From Thiofilum flexile DSM 14609 (GTDB taxonomy: Bacteria > Pseudomonadota > Gammaproteobacteria > Thiotrichales > Thiotrichaceae): 64,000 bases of DNA. The notes below the pieces were generated by a model. The model was not told the origin of the DNA. It was given only the letters and a program-made list of their open reading frames with translations, and did no database searches. The stretch covers positions 1 to 64,000 of the forward strand of contig NZ_KB904747.1 in NCBI RefSeq assembly GCF_000380185.1, read 5' to 3'. The translations under genes and the position numbers were made by a program. Below, piece by piece: positions 27,219 to 36,690 of the stretch (position 1 is its first letter; every line of letters starts with the position of its first letter).

Positions 27219-27252
27219 ACCTGCCATAAGAGCATTAAAGCTAATGGCAGGT
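27219..27252 (+). terminator. hairpin after the FimV-like gene
   Basis: ACCTGCCAT (27219-27227) pairs with ATGGCAGGT (27244-27252), 9 bp with a 16-base loop; a TATTTTATT stretch follows some 20 bases on. Weak terminator or attenuator. Confidence 0.4.
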
Positions 27253-27311
27253 AGACAGGAAGTCTCTATTTTATTGATTAATTTTAAACTGCATCAGGGA
27301 GAAGCAGTGTC

Positions 27312-28049
27312 ATGAGCCTTTCTAAACGGACTTGGAACCCTATGTTAATGTTTGGTGTAACAACCATGCTATTTATTGTCTGTTTAACAGCCATTACGCT
27401 CAGTTGGAAACAAAACAGTATTGAGGTCGACCTCACTCAACGTACGCGTCAAGCACTAGATCTCTTAGGTTTTCTAGAAACACCCGTACAGTTTAGTGGT
27501 CGAGATGGAACGTTACTACTTAGCACCACAGAAGCAGAACGTATCAAACCCTATCTAGCACAACTCAGCCAGATTGAAGGAGTACATCAACTCACTACTA
27601 GCATCCAACCGAGTCAGGCAACATCGGTGCTTGATTTTAATGCCAACATGAATGATCTTGACGAGAACGGTCTGTATATCCCCTCACAAGCTCATCCATT
27701 AGAACAGATTAATCTAGCTAGTATTCACTTTGATTACGCACAAGTCACCTTAACTTCTGAGAGTTTTGGTGTACTGAATAAATTGGCTCATGATATTAAA
27801 CAGTATCCTGATATTAAAATTGAAATATCGGGGCATACTGATAATACAGGCACGGCATTGGGTAATTTAGCGCTGAGCAAAATTCGAGCACAAGCCGTGG
27901 TGGACTACTTAGTGAAGAACGGGATTAATCCCCAACAATTGGTGGCGGTTGGCTATGGCTCTACTCATCCAATTGCCACTAATACAACCCGTTCAGGGCG
28001 AGAAACTAATCAACGTATTGCCCTGACAGTGTTACAGGATAAACACTAA
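27312..28049 (+). CDS. OmpA-family peptidoglycan-binding membrane protein
   Basis: A 245-residue protein with one N-terminal membrane helix (PMLMFGVTTMLFIVCLTAITL), a BON-like segment (about 35-105, with the fold of channel-forming or lipid-binding repeats) and a C-terminal OmpA domain (about 135-245: IHFDYAQVTLTSES, IEISGHTDNTGTALGN, NLALSKIRAQAVVDYL, VGYGSTHPIATN). The OmpA part binds peptidoglycan. The 3' neighbour starts two bases on, so the pair is co-transcribed. Confidence 0.82.
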   Translation: MSLSKRTWNPMLMFGVTTMLFIVCLTAITLSWKQNSIEVDLTQRTRQALDLLGFLETPVQFSGRDGTLLLSTTEAERIKPYLAQLSQIEGVHQLTTSIQPSQATSVLDFNANMNDLDENGLYIPSQAHPLEQINLASIHFDYAQVTLTSESFGVLNKLAHDIKQYPDIKIEISGHTDNTGTALGNLALSKIRAQAVVDYLVKNGINPQQLVAVGYGSTHPIATNTTRSGRETNQRIALTVLQDKH

Positions 28050-28051
28050 TC

Positions 28052-28504
28052 ATGTTGGATATTTCATTATCAACTATTATTTTAAGCATAAGTGCTCTAG
28101 CACTGGGAATAGGCATTGGTTGGTGGATTAGCACTGTACGCCGTATCCAGCAAGATACCCTTACTCATCAAGAACTGCGCGGTTTACGCCATCAATATGA
28201 TTGTGCAGTGGAAGAAAACAACCGTCTACGTCAACAAATCAAACAGGTGGAAGAAAATCGTGCCAAAGCAGTGAGTTTGCTGGATGCAACCAATGATTAC
28301 GGCTATTTTCTAGAAACCCGTAAAGCCCTAGAGGACAGCCGCAAGCGTTCTGAGTCCCATCTCAAAAAACTGCAAGAGCAAGAGCAGCATATTGTTAAAT
28401 TGACTTCTATTATTCAGTCTATTCAATCAGAGCATGATGCTAAAATTGGTCGAGGTCTAAATTTACCTACACCTACCCCCATCGAATCTGCTCGCCGCTC
28501 TTAA
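28052..28504 (+). CDS. membrane-anchored coiled-coil protein
   Basis: A 150-residue protein with an N-terminal membrane helix (TIILSISALALGIGIGWWIST) and a long coiled coil (about 35-125). No named family. It is 2 bases after the OmpA-family gene, so both probably make one envelope assembly at the end of the FimV/GTPase cluster. Confidence 0.55.
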   Translation: MLDISLSTIILSISALALGIGIGWWISTVRRIQQDTLTHQELRGLRHQYDCAVEENNRLRQQIKQVEENRAKAVSLLDATNDYGYFLETRKALEDSRKRSESHLKKLQEQEQHIVKLTSIIQSIQSEHDAKIGRGLNLPTPTPIESARRS

Positions 28505-28531
28505 AACTTAAGCTGCCATGGTGCCAAATAA

Positions 28532-29029
28532 TTACGGGGATTTTGGATCTATGGGGGTATTAACCAATAGATAGCCTCGTTGCAACTCAGCATTGTAAAC
28601 CAGACTCAATGTTTGCCCACCTGATAGCCCTGTAAAATAAGTTTGCCGTGTTAATTCGGTGGGTCGCCACCAATCCACAGGAGGCTTATGAGCCAAAAAG
28701 CGCTGTTGCATAACCTCTGCTGTTAAGTCCATTTGCTTTAGCCCCATAGCACGAATGAACTGCTCAACAGGCTTACGCTCAATATCAAATTTAAACCAAG
28801 CCGTTTTTTGTTCGGGCGTTATATATTGAATGGCTTCAGGGTATTTGACTTCATTAGGATGTACATTAAACCAATTGGCTAACGCTTCTTGCGCCTCTGG
28901 GGCAGGTGCGCGGCGATAACCTGTGGTTTTAGCGGGTATTAAATAATCCGCTACCCAAGGGGTTGCCGTTAGTACCACACCGAATAAAATTAACACCCCC
29001 ATCAACAGAGGGAAAAAGTATTTTTTCAT
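28532..29029 (-). CDS. hypothetical membrane-anchored protein
   Basis: A 165-residue protein with an N-terminal signal anchor (MKKYFFPLLMGVLILFGVVLTA). The rest has APEAQEALANWFNVHPNEVK and a Trp/Pro-rich WWRPTELTRQTYFTGL; no family recognised. Its start overlaps the tatD stop by four bases, so it is translated with tatD. Confidence 0.5.
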   Translation of the reverse strand: MKKYFFPLLMGVLILFGVVLTATPWVADYLIPAKTTGYRRAPAPEAQEALANWFNVHPNEVKYPEAIQYITPEQKTAWFKFDIERKPVEQFIRAMGLKQMDLTAEVMQQRFLAHKPPVDWWRPTELTRQTYFTGLSGGQTLSLVYNAELQRGYLLVNTPIDPKSP

Positions 29030-29787
29030 AGTTTAAACAAGTCTTTGGCATTAGCAGTAGTCATATATTCAATGGTCGACAAGGACTCTTGGCGTAGCTC
29101 GGCAAGTTGTTGAGCAATCACTGGCAAGCGACTGAGGTCATTACGTTTACCGCGCCATTGACTATCGGGTTGATCAGGGGCATCGGTTTCTAGTACTAAA
29201 CGTTCTAAAGGCATCGCTTGAATCGCTGTGCGGAGGCGTTGAGCACGCTCATAAGTAATCGTCCCGCCTACACCTAAATAAAACCCTTGTTTTACAAAGG
29301 ACTCGGCTTGTTGGGTACTACCCGCAAAACTATGAATTACTCCTCTAGCACTGGGAAAACGCTTTAAATACTTCAGCACCGCATCCGCTGAGCGTCTAGC
29401 ATGAATAATCAGGGGTAAATCTAACTCACAAGCCACTCGAATTTGCGCTACAAACCATTCCTCTTGCAATTTTACCTCTAAATGAGGTAAATAAAAATCC
29501 AGCCCACACTCGCCTACTGCAACGGCATGATGTTTTAATAACCAAGGCTTTAATTCACTCAGTTGTGGAGCTTGATGTTGTGCTAAATAAAGAGGATGGA
29601 AACCAAAACTAGCATAGCATTGAGGATGATGCTGTTGCAGGTGTACAACGGCAGGCCATTCTGAATAATAAACGGCGGGAAGGATTAAGGCTTGAATGTT
29701 ATGAGTTTGCATCTGAGCCAGTATAGTAGTTCGATCTGCATCAAACTCCGGCGCATCTAAATGGCAATGGGTATCAATCCAAGGCAT
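29026..29787 (-). CDS. tatD: TatD-family metal-dependent hydrolase
   Basis: A 253-residue TIM-barrel deoxyribonuclease/hydrolase. It begins MPWIDTHCHLDAPEFDADR with the HxH metal site, then GECGLDFY, the histidine of LIIHARRSADAVL, VIHSFAGS and LVLETDAPD. Members cut single-stranded DNA 3'-to-5' or act in repair. Length fits; which TatD/YcfH paralogue it is cannot be told. Confidence 0.9.
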   Translation of the reverse strand: MPWIDTHCHLDAPEFDADRTTILAQMQTHNIQALILPAVYYSEWPAVVHLQQHHPQCYASFGFHPLYLAQHQAPQLSELKPWLLKHHAVAVGECGLDFYLPHLEVKLQEEWFVAQIRVACELDLPLIIHARRSADAVLKYLKRFPSARGVIHSFAGSTQQAESFVKQGFYLGVGGTITYERAQRLRTAIQAMPLERLVLETDAPDQPDSQWRGKRNDLSRLPVIAQQLAELRQESLSTIEYMTTANAKDLFKL

Positions 29788-29894
29788 GTTTTTTACCTAA
29801 TCCGTCAATTGACCACTACACTGTATCGAAAATCACAGCAGCTTACTTAAAAAAGCTTTATAACAGGTATAATGCCCTAAGGGATAGTTTAATT

Positions 29895-30686
29895 ATGACC
29901 GAAACACCTCTTGTTCAGCTCCTCCAAATTACTGACACTCACTGTTATGCTAGTGACAGTAGCCGTTTAGAATGGACTACTGAGCCATTACTACCTAATC
30001 TACAACTCCAACAGGTATTACAATACTTAAGCTCTCATTATCGGGATTATAATGCGCTCTTAGTCACGGGGGATCTTGCCCAGCAAGAAGTCCCTGAAAC
30101 CTATCAACGTTTAAATCAGCGCTTAAAAGCCTTTCCCATACCGGTGCATGTTATTCCGGGTAATCATGATACCGTATCACTAGCGCATACTTATCTAGAG
30201 GAGCGCTTCTGGGCACCTAGCTTTATGCAGTATGGGGCTTGGCATATTTTAATGCTGGATACGAGTCGAGCTAATAAGCCGGATGGTCATTTAAGTAGCG
30301 AGCAATATCAAAAGCTCGCTGAGTATTTAGCTCAGATACCAGAGGATGAGTTTGCGGTCATTGTCATGCATCACCATCCTATGATTATTCATAGTGCGTG
30401 GATGGATGGGATGGGTCTACAAAATGCCGCCTATTTTTGGCAGTGGGTGGAGCAATACCCCTGTATTCAAGCGATATTACATGGACATATTCATCAAGAA
30501 TTTAATGCTCATTATCACTATCCATCGGGACGTGGGGTCGCTGTTTATGGCACACCCTCTACTAGCGTGCAATTAAAACCCCTAACCCCTAACATAGTCA
30601 TTGATCACTCCAATCCCGCGTGGCGTACCTTACAGCTCCATCCTAATGGCTCTATTAGTACCCGTGTACACTATCTACCTATTTAG
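29895..30686 (+). CDS. cpdA: 3',5'-cyclic-nucleotide phosphodiesterase CpdA-like
   Basis: A 263-residue calcineurin-like phosphodiesterase. Metal-binding motifs appear in order: QITDTHC, TGDLAQ, IPGNHDT, VIVMHHHP and LHGHIHQE. This is the CpdA class III pattern, which hydrolyses cAMP. Its TAG stop overlaps the stop of the convergent nudix gene, so the two genes share bases and have no terminator between them. Confidence 0.85.
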   Translation: MTETPLVQLLQITDTHCYASDSSRLEWTTEPLLPNLQLQQVLQYLSSHYRDYNALLVTGDLAQQEVPETYQRLNQRLKAFPIPVHVIPGNHDTVSLAHTYLEERFWAPSFMQYGAWHILMLDTSRANKPDGHLSSEQYQKLAEYLAQIPEDEFAVIVMHHHPMIIHSAWMDGMGLQNAAYFWQWVEQYPCIQAILHGHIHQEFNAHYHYPSGRGVAVYGTPSTSVQLKPLTPNIVIDHSNPAWRTLQLHPNGSISTRVHYLPI

Positions 30687-31180
30687 GCGACCCGCCGCCA
30701 ATTTTGCTGCTGATACCAGTCACGGACGACTTGAGCAGCGAAGGGCACATCAGGAAAGGGATGTTGATACATTAAATCGGGTCTGACTTCCGTTACTTCC
30801 GCTAACTCATGATTAAGCGCTAGAGTACCCTCTGCCTCTAAATGAAACGCTAAAATCAAGGCATTCATGGCAAAAAAGGAATAATGCCCAATAAAACCCC
30901 GAATGCTGGCATCTAAACCTAATTCCTCTTGAATCTCGCGCACTATGCCTTGCTCCGGTGTTTCATCACACTCTAAATAACCCGTCACCAAAGAGAAACT
31001 TCCCTGAGGCCATTTGGCATTTCGCACCAAGAGTATTTTACCATTATATTCAACGATACCCGCCACGGCTGGAACAGGATTCCCCCAATGGACAAAAGAA
31101 CAATGAGCACAAGCAATACGCTGTGTGCCATTAATAACACGCCATGCCAAAGGACTGGCACAATGAGGACAATACTTCAT
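30683..31180 (-). CDS. nudix hydrolase with N-terminal zinc ribbon
   Basis: A 165-residue protein. Residues 4-27 contain CPHC and CAHC, a zinc ribbon. The nudix box GYLECDETPEQGIVREIQEE and the following LGL match G-x5-E-x7-REUxEExGU. The arrangement resembles NudC-type NADH pyrophosphatases but is shorter (165 rather than about 260), so the substrate is open. Confidence 0.85.
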   Translation of the reverse strand: MKYCPHCASPLAWRVINGTQRIACAHCSFVHWGNPVPAVAGIVEYNGKILLVRNAKWPQGSFSLVTGYLECDETPEQGIVREIQEELGLDASIRGFIGHYSFFAMNALILAFHLEAEGTLALNHELAEVTEVRPDLMYQHPFPDVPFAAQVVRDWYQQQNWRRVA

Positions 31181-31316
31181 AATAGTACTCGAATCTGAAA
31201 AATTATAATTAACGAGCGCACGCTACATTAGTCGTGCTGAGCTATTTATGATCAAATTATGGCTAGCCCGTCGTCTATTATAGCAGCAAATAGGGGCTAG
31301 CGGTTTACGCAATTAG

Positions 31317-31910
31317 CTAAACGCCATGAGCTAAAAACTGCATCTCTCCATCTGCATGAACTAGTACTCGCGTTAAGGTGGCGTAATCCAAATAAATTTT
31401 CAACGTTTTGGCATAGGGAATCTGCAATACATCGGCAAGGATGACTCGTATCACCGTAGCATGGGTTAAAACCAATACTCGCCCCCCCTGATAGGTCGCG
31501 CGTAAAGCCTCCCAGTCAACCCGTACTCGCTGTACAAAGCGATCCATTGACTCCCCTTGTGGAGCACTAAAACGCAAAGGTTGTTGATACCAGTGTTGCA
31601 ATAAATCAGGGTCGCGCTCCCAAACCTGATCCGGTGTTAGACCCACCCAAGCACCAAAATTTAATTCATCCAAGCCCTCTGCCAAGGTCAATTCACAATC
31701 CAAACGCTGAGCCAGATAACGGGCAAAATCATAACAGCGCCGACTCGGAGAGGTGACAATAGCATCCCAACGTTGTTCTTGAGTAACGCGATCGAGCTGC
31801 TTCCAACCGATAGAACCCAAAGGTTCCTCATGAGCGGCACTGAATAAGCCCACCGTTGCCACCTGTCCATGGCGTAAAAAATCAAAAAGCGTCGATCCCT
31901 GTTCGCTCAC
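31317..31910 (-). CDS. histidine phosphatase family protein (phosphoglycerate-mutase-like)
   Basis: A 197-residue protein with the phosphoacceptor motif FLRHGQ, TSPSRRCYDFARYLAQRL and the second histidine in VLVLTHATVIRVIL. These are the catalytic residues of the histidine phosphatase superfamily; CobC/alpha-ribazole phosphatase or a mutase are possible, but there are no cobalamin genes nearby. It is 11 bases downstream of the membrane protein gene on the same strand. Confidence 0.85.
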   Translation of the reverse strand: MSEQGSTLFDFLRHGQVATVGLFSAAHEEPLGSIGWKQLDRVTQEQRWDAIVTSPSRRCYDFARYLAQRLDCELTLAEGLDELNFGAWVGLTPDQVWERDPDLLQHWYQQPLRFSAPQGESMDRFVQRVRVDWEALRATYQGGRVLVLTHATVIRVILADVLQIPYAKTLKIYLDYATLTRVLVHADGEMQFLAHGV

Positions 31911-31920
31911 ACTTAGCCCC

Positions 31921-32490
31921 CTAAATAATGGCTACCACGGCTAAGATCACCCCAATAATAGCTACCAAGCCAATCGCTATTATCGACAGTACCCCCATGA
32001 TCAATGAAAAAGGATTGATCAAAGTAGCAATCCCCACATAAGAACCTAATAAGCCTTTAGCCTCACTCAGCATAGAACCAATAGACCATAGCCCTTTAGC
32101 AGAGCCTAAAAACCCCACCTTTTTAATATTACCGGCTTTGACTTCATTTACCGTATCGACTAACCCCGCTTTTGCATCACCTACCATATTGTTGAGAATC
32201 GATGGTAAATCTTTTAACTCTTCTAGTGACCACCAAAAGCGTAAAATAATCAGCAAAGGTATAGCACCTATACCCACCACTACCGCCGCAACCCCTAAAC
32301 TAAAACCTTTAATCCCCACCAACCACACTGCAATCCATGCCAGCATCGCTACCCCAATGATGAGTGCCCAACGTAACTTACTGGCAATGCCATAAACTAG
32401 TGGTAACACTTTTTGGAATAAGCTAATCAGTTGCTGCACATTACTAGGCGAGGCATCCGGAGCATTATTAGGGGGTGTTACTTCTGACAT
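31921..32490 (-). CDS. hypothetical membrane protein
   Basis: A 189-residue protein with a Pro/Asn-rich start, then about four membrane helices: two adjacent (about 38-90), a soluble helical segment (about 95-145) and two at the end. No family recognised. It overlaps the rlmI stop by 13 bases, so translation is coupled. Confidence 0.55.
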   Translation of the reverse strand: MSEVTPPNNAPDASPSNVQQLISLFQKVLPLVYGIASKLRWALIIGVAMLAWIAVWLVGIKGFSLGVAAVVVGIGAIPLLIILRFWWSLEELKDLPSILNNMVGDAKAGLVDTVNEVKAGNIKKVGFLGSAKGLWSIGSMLSEAKGLLGSYVGIATLINPFSLIMGVLSIIAIGLVAIIGVILAVVAII

Positions 32491-33662
32491 ATTAATCCTT
32501 TGAGATAATAGCCTTCTGGAAAAGCTAAACGAGTAGGATGATCCGTGGCTTGATCCATTTTGCGAATAATACGCGCATCACACCCAGCATCCACCGCTGC
32601 ATCCGCCACAATTTTCTGGAATAGATTACTATCCATTAAGCCTGAACACGAGAACGTAAACAATAATCCACCGGGTCGCAGTAGCTTAAAACCGAGTAGG
32701 TTAATATCTTTATAGCCCCGCGCTGCTTTCTCTAATTGGCTTTTATTTTCGGCAAATTTAGGCGGATCGAGTACGACTATATCAAATTGTCGCCCTTCAT
32801 CTCGATACTGGCGCAGCAGTTTAAATACATCCGCATTAATATTTTCCATTTGCGCCGTAGTAAAGCCATTGAGTTCGGCGGATTGTGTCGCTAAATCGAG
32901 CGCTGGCTGTGAGGCATCAATATTAATCGCCTGCTTTGCTCCGCCCTTTAGCGCTGCAATCGCAAACCCACCCGTATAGGAAAAGCAATTCAGTACCGTT
33001 TTATCCTGAGCATAGGACTGCAAGAGCGAGCGATTATCGCGCTGATCTAAGTAAAATCCAGTTTTATGTCCAGTCAGCACATCCACGCGGTAATGCCGCC
33101 CTTCTTCTACAATATCAATATAGGGAGGGGGAGTCTCACCACGTAATACGCCTACCGTCGGGTCTAGCCCTTCTTTATGGCGCACCTCGACATCCGAACG
33201 CTCGTAAACGCCCTTACTGTGTAGCTCAGCCAGTAACACATCAGCGAGTTGATATTTCCAACGTTCAGCCCCTGCCGTGAGTGCCTGCATAATTAGCCAA
33301 TCACCCACCACATCCACAGTAAAGCCGGGCAAGCCATCCGATTCGGCATTAATCAAACGGTAGGCCGTATTCCGCTGTGGAATACCCAACGCTTGTCGAT
33401 ACTGCAGGGCGGCTCGTACTTTGCTATGAAAAAAGGCTTCATCCAATTCGCATACCGTAAATGACCACAGGCGTACTTGAATCTGCGACTCAGGCGACCA
33501 TGCCCCGATACCTAGTATTTGCCCTTCAGCACTCTCTACTAAGACGGTATCCCCTAATTGCGGCTTACCATTGACCTTATGAATAGCACCCGAAAAGACC
33601 CAAGGGTGATGGGCACGAATATTTTTATCCCGTTTAGGTTTGAGAATAACTTGAGCTACCAT
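32478..33662 (-). CDS. rlmI: 23S rRNA (cytosine-C5)-methyltransferase RlmI-like
   Basis: A 394-residue class I SAM-dependent methyltransferase with an N-terminal PUA-like domain (VILKPKRDKNIRAHHPWVFSGAI). The methylase part has VLNCFSYTGGFAIAALKGGA (motif I), INIDAS, VVLDPPKFAENK (motif IV, catalytic) and LLFTFSCSGLM with the second cysteine. This is the RlmI pattern (m5C1962 of 23S rRNA). Confidence 0.9.
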   Translation of the reverse strand: MVAQVILKPKRDKNIRAHHPWVFSGAIHKVNGKPQLGDTVLVESAEGQILGIGAWSPESQIQVRLWSFTVCELDEAFFHSKVRAALQYRQALGIPQRNTAYRLINAESDGLPGFTVDVVGDWLIMQALTAGAERWKYQLADVLLAELHSKGVYERSDVEVRHKEGLDPTVGVLRGETPPPYIDIVEEGRHYRVDVLTGHKTGFYLDQRDNRSLLQSYAQDKTVLNCFSYTGGFAIAALKGGAKQAINIDASQPALDLATQSAELNGFTTAQMENINADVFKLLRQYRDEGRQFDIVVLDPPKFAENKSQLEKAARGYKDINLLGFKLLRPGGLLFTFSCSGLMDSNLFQKIVADAAVDAGCDARIIRKMDQATDHPTRLAFPEGYYLKGLICQK

Positions 33663-33836
33663 ATGGCCTACTATGCATGGAGGGGGTTGTTATTATCTCA
33701 TTTGAAGCTCGACTCCAGCAAGCCTCGAACATCACAATAAAGGCCGTTGTTATGCTAGCCTAAGCTATAGATATTCACGACTTAGCGCTTTTGTTTGTTG
33801 GGTAATCCGTATAAGTAAGAATGTATCGCTTCTACA

Positions 33837-35384
33837 TCAAACCTCCTCCACCTCAAACACCAATACATTTCGCGATACCCTACTAAACTCCACGCCTATT
33901 AAATAAATCGGCTGATTCAGTACTTGATATTTATTGGCATAACCCCGCTCTTTGATCTGCTTTAATGCCTCACCTTTTGGTGTCATTTCTACCACCTTAA
34001 ACTCAAAAATATAGACCTGATGATTAAATTTCAGGGTCATATCGATGCGTCCGAGGTTGGTACAATCCTCCACTATTACTTCTAAACCTAAGGAGGCAAA
34101 ATAGGAATAAAATACACTCGCATAAAACCCTTCATACTCCTGAATATCATTATTGTTATACCAATGATACGGAATACTAGAGAAAAAGCCTTGAAATAGG
34201 TTTTTTAAGCCGTCAAAGTCATTTTGGAGTAGCAATTCATAGAGTTGAATACGCTGTGATACCTGAGCGTTAGGGTTATTTACTAGTCGCTGAAGAATAG
34301 CACTATTGAGGCTTTGATAGACCTCACGATTCGGATAGCCTAACTCATAAAATAGGCTACCTCCTAAAGTTTTAGTATCCTTAATCGTCAAATAGCCGGT
34401 CTGGAACATCACCGCTTCTAGTGGCATATAATCAATATCAAAGCTCGATAATAACTCCTCATCACTATTGCGCCGTGCGAGATTAGGAGTGGCGATTTGT
34501 CGCGCTCGAATCAGGTCGATTAAAAAGGTAGGTGTGCCCGTTTCAAACCAATAGTTTTTAAATTGGCGTTTATCAAATAATAGTAGTACATCAAATGGGT
34601 TATAAACCGGATCACCCATCCAATGATAGCCATTATACCAAGCTCGTATTTCCTGTCGATCTAAACCGACTAACTCTGGCGCAAACACACTATCAATATC
34701 ATGATCTGTATAACCACAAATCGTCGCATAACGTGAGTCCATAGTAATATCTTTCAAGTTATTTAAACCTGAAAACAAACTCACCTTAGAAAACTTACTG
34801 ACTCCAGTAAAAAAGGCAAGTTTAATATGAGCATCATAGTCCTTAATAGTGCTATAAAAACCTCTAAGGACATCTCGATTATCTCTAGCTACTTCTGGTT
34901 TATGGATAGCATCAAGAATGGGTTTATCGTACTCATCAATTAAGATGACAACAGGCTGCTCAAACTGCTTTTTAACATGAAGAATTAACTCTTTAAAACG
35001 CCCTGCACTAGTCTCGCTGGTTGAGGTAAACTGCCAAGCTATTTCAAAGGCATGCAATTGCTCGGAAATATCCTGTTTAAGTTGCCCTACTGTAGTATAA
35101 GAATTCCCGCCGAAACTAAAGCGTATTACCGGATATTGTACTGACCAATCCCAATGTTCGTGTACTGCTAAGCCCTGGAATAAACGCTCATTGCCCTCAA
35201 ATAGCTCTTTGAGTGTGTCCAAAAATAGACTTTTACCAAACCGACGCGGACGAGAGAGAAAGTAGTATGTACCATTACGAGTCAAGTCCAATGCTAGCTG
35301 GGTTTTGTCAACATAATAGTAATTATCTTCACGAATTTTGGCGAAGGTCTGAATGCCAATAGGTAAGCGTTTGCGTTGTGTCAT
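33837..35384 (-). CDS. AAA-ATPase-like protein with PD-(D/E)XK nuclease C-terminus
   Basis: A 515-residue protein of the widespread AAA-ATPase_like/DUF1703 family. MTQRKRLPIGIQTFAKIRED and YYYVDKTQLALDL open it; a P-loop-like SRPRRFGKSLFLDTL follows, then VVILIDEYDKPILDAI (Walker B). The C-terminus (about 430-515) has GRIDMTLKFNHQVYIFEFKV, matching a PD-(D/E)XK nuclease. The family occurs in many copies in some genomes and often varies between strains; its role is unknown, and mobile or defence functions are suggested but unproven. Confidence 0.82.
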   Translation of the reverse strand: MTQRKRLPIGIQTFAKIREDNYYYVDKTQLALDLTRNGTYYFLSRPRRFGKSLFLDTLKELFEGNERLFQGLAVHEHWDWSVQYPVIRFSFGGNSYTTVGQLKQDISEQLHAFEIAWQFTSTSETSAGRFKELILHVKKQFEQPVVILIDEYDKPILDAIHKPEVARDNRDVLRGFYSTIKDYDAHIKLAFFTGVSKFSKVSLFSGLNNLKDITMDSRYATICGYTDHDIDSVFAPELVGLDRQEIRAWYNGYHWMGDPVYNPFDVLLLFDKRQFKNYWFETGTPTFLIDLIRARQIATPNLARRNSDEELLSSFDIDYMPLEAVMFQTGYLTIKDTKTLGGSLFYELGYPNREVYQSLNSAILQRLVNNPNAQVSQRIQLYELLLQNDFDGLKNLFQGFFSSIPYHWYNNNDIQEYEGFYASVFYSYFASLGLEVIVEDCTNLGRIDMTLKFNHQVYIFEFKVVEMTPKGEALKQIKERGYANKYQVLNQPIYLIGVEFSRVSRNVLVFEVEEV

Positions 35385-35445
35385 ATAGCCTCCGGCGCGA
35401 ATTGCGAACAGAGTTTAAGTCTAGTACAAAAGGGGTATGAGTACG

Positions 35446-36486
35446 CTATAACAACCACTCCGCTAAAGGCTCAATCGCAGGACTTACTGTAATCTCTACC
35501 GCTTCCTGTCCGGGAATGGCATAACGACAAATAACTTCCGGTAATTGTTTCCCCTGACTAAAACGAGCGGTTAATTGTGCTGCGAGCTGAATATCCTCTT
35601 CCGTAATATTTTGCCCATCTAATAAGGTCAAAGGCCCTGAACAATTCACCGTTTTAATCCAAACGAATTGCTTTTTATAGCCTTCTAGAAAATTAGTCTC
35701 GCCCTCTTCACGCGAAATAATCATTTTAAAATGAGGACGCGGGCGCACATGCCGTCCAATTTTCAACAGCATAATATCATCTAGCTCATAATCTCGTTCT
35801 GGGCGATGAGCAAATAAATCTTTGATCTTCGCCGAGTAATTAGCATCGGTTAGAAAACAACAGCCCCCTGCAGGTTGAGCATACTCTTCAATACCCCATT
35901 GCTGGGCGAGTGCCATTTGTGGCTTGCGACTGCGTCCACTAAAGGCAAATAGCTTTTCCCGCTCAATCCACCCTTCACGCTCTGGCAAAGTGGCTGGTAA
36001 TTTTTGCGCACATAAGGGGCGTACAATCCGATCCTCGGCTCCCGACTCTTTCGCAATCACAGGCATAGTAAACACCCGTTGCGACATAGGACGTTGCCCT
36101 ACCACCTCGCCGGTAATAATAAAATCAAAACCGTGTTGCTCCATCCACTCATGGGCTTTTCTGACCATAAAGATTTTACAATCAAGGCACGGATTCATAT
36201 GAGCGCCATAGCCGTGCTTGGGGTTAAGCACCACTTGTTTGTATTCTTCAACAATATCAATAATGTGAAGTTTAATACCTAACTGCTCCGCTACCCACAG
36301 CGAATTATTGCGTTTAACTTTATCGCTATTTTGGCGGCGAATAGCGTGAGTATGCCCCTCGACACAAAAGCCGGTGAAAAAATTAATGCCTTCAACATGA
36401 ATACCTTGTTCAAGGATGGCTTTAGTTGCCAACATGGAATCGAGGCCGCCAGAAATGAGAGCGACGGCTTTACGTGGTTGCGCCAT
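35446..36486 (-). CDS. ThiI/MnmA-like PP-loop ATP pyrophosphatase
   Basis: A 346-residue protein with SGGLDSMLATKAI (PP-loop) at the start, the cysteines of NPCLDCKIFM, FIITGEVVGQRPMSQR and the pair in AGGCCFLTDANYS, then a C-terminal domain (IGRHVRPRPHFKMIISR and after). This matches ATP-dependent tRNA thiolation-type enzymes of the ThiI-like group. The exact base modified is not known. It is monocistronic on the minus strand. Confidence 0.75.
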   Translation of the reverse strand: MAQPRKAVALISGGLDSMLATKAILEQGIHVEGINFFTGFCVEGHTHAIRRQNSDKVKRNNSLWVAEQLGIKLHIIDIVEEYKQVVLNPKHGYGAHMNPCLDCKIFMVRKAHEWMEQHGFDFIITGEVVGQRPMSQRVFTMPVIAKESGAEDRIVRPLCAQKLPATLPEREGWIEREKLFAFSGRSRKPQMALAQQWGIEEYAQPAGGCCFLTDANYSAKIKDLFAHRPERDYELDDIMLLKIGRHVRPRPHFKMIISREEGETNFLEGYKKQFVWIKTVNCSGPLTLLDGQNITEEDIQLAAQLTARFSQGKQLPEVICRYAIPGQEAVEITVSPAIEPLAEWLL

Positions 36487-36690
36487 AATCTAGGTTCTAT
36501 AACTTATTGAGTAAAATCGGCCTTGATTATACGTGATTAAGCCATAAAACGGGTATTCAATCAGATCACTCTATCCCTTAATCCTTACTCTTACACCATT
36601 CTTCACCTCTTCCCCCTCAAGTTGCTACGCCCCCTCCTTAAGTTGCAGTATAATCCCTGCCCATTCATGGCAAACAATGATCATACCAAC

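Noticed and set aside
36501-36690. Glycine riboswitch or T-box before glyQ
   Set aside because: The gap to the soluble start is short and I see no conserved riboswitch or T-box pieces; only a TATAAT hexamer.
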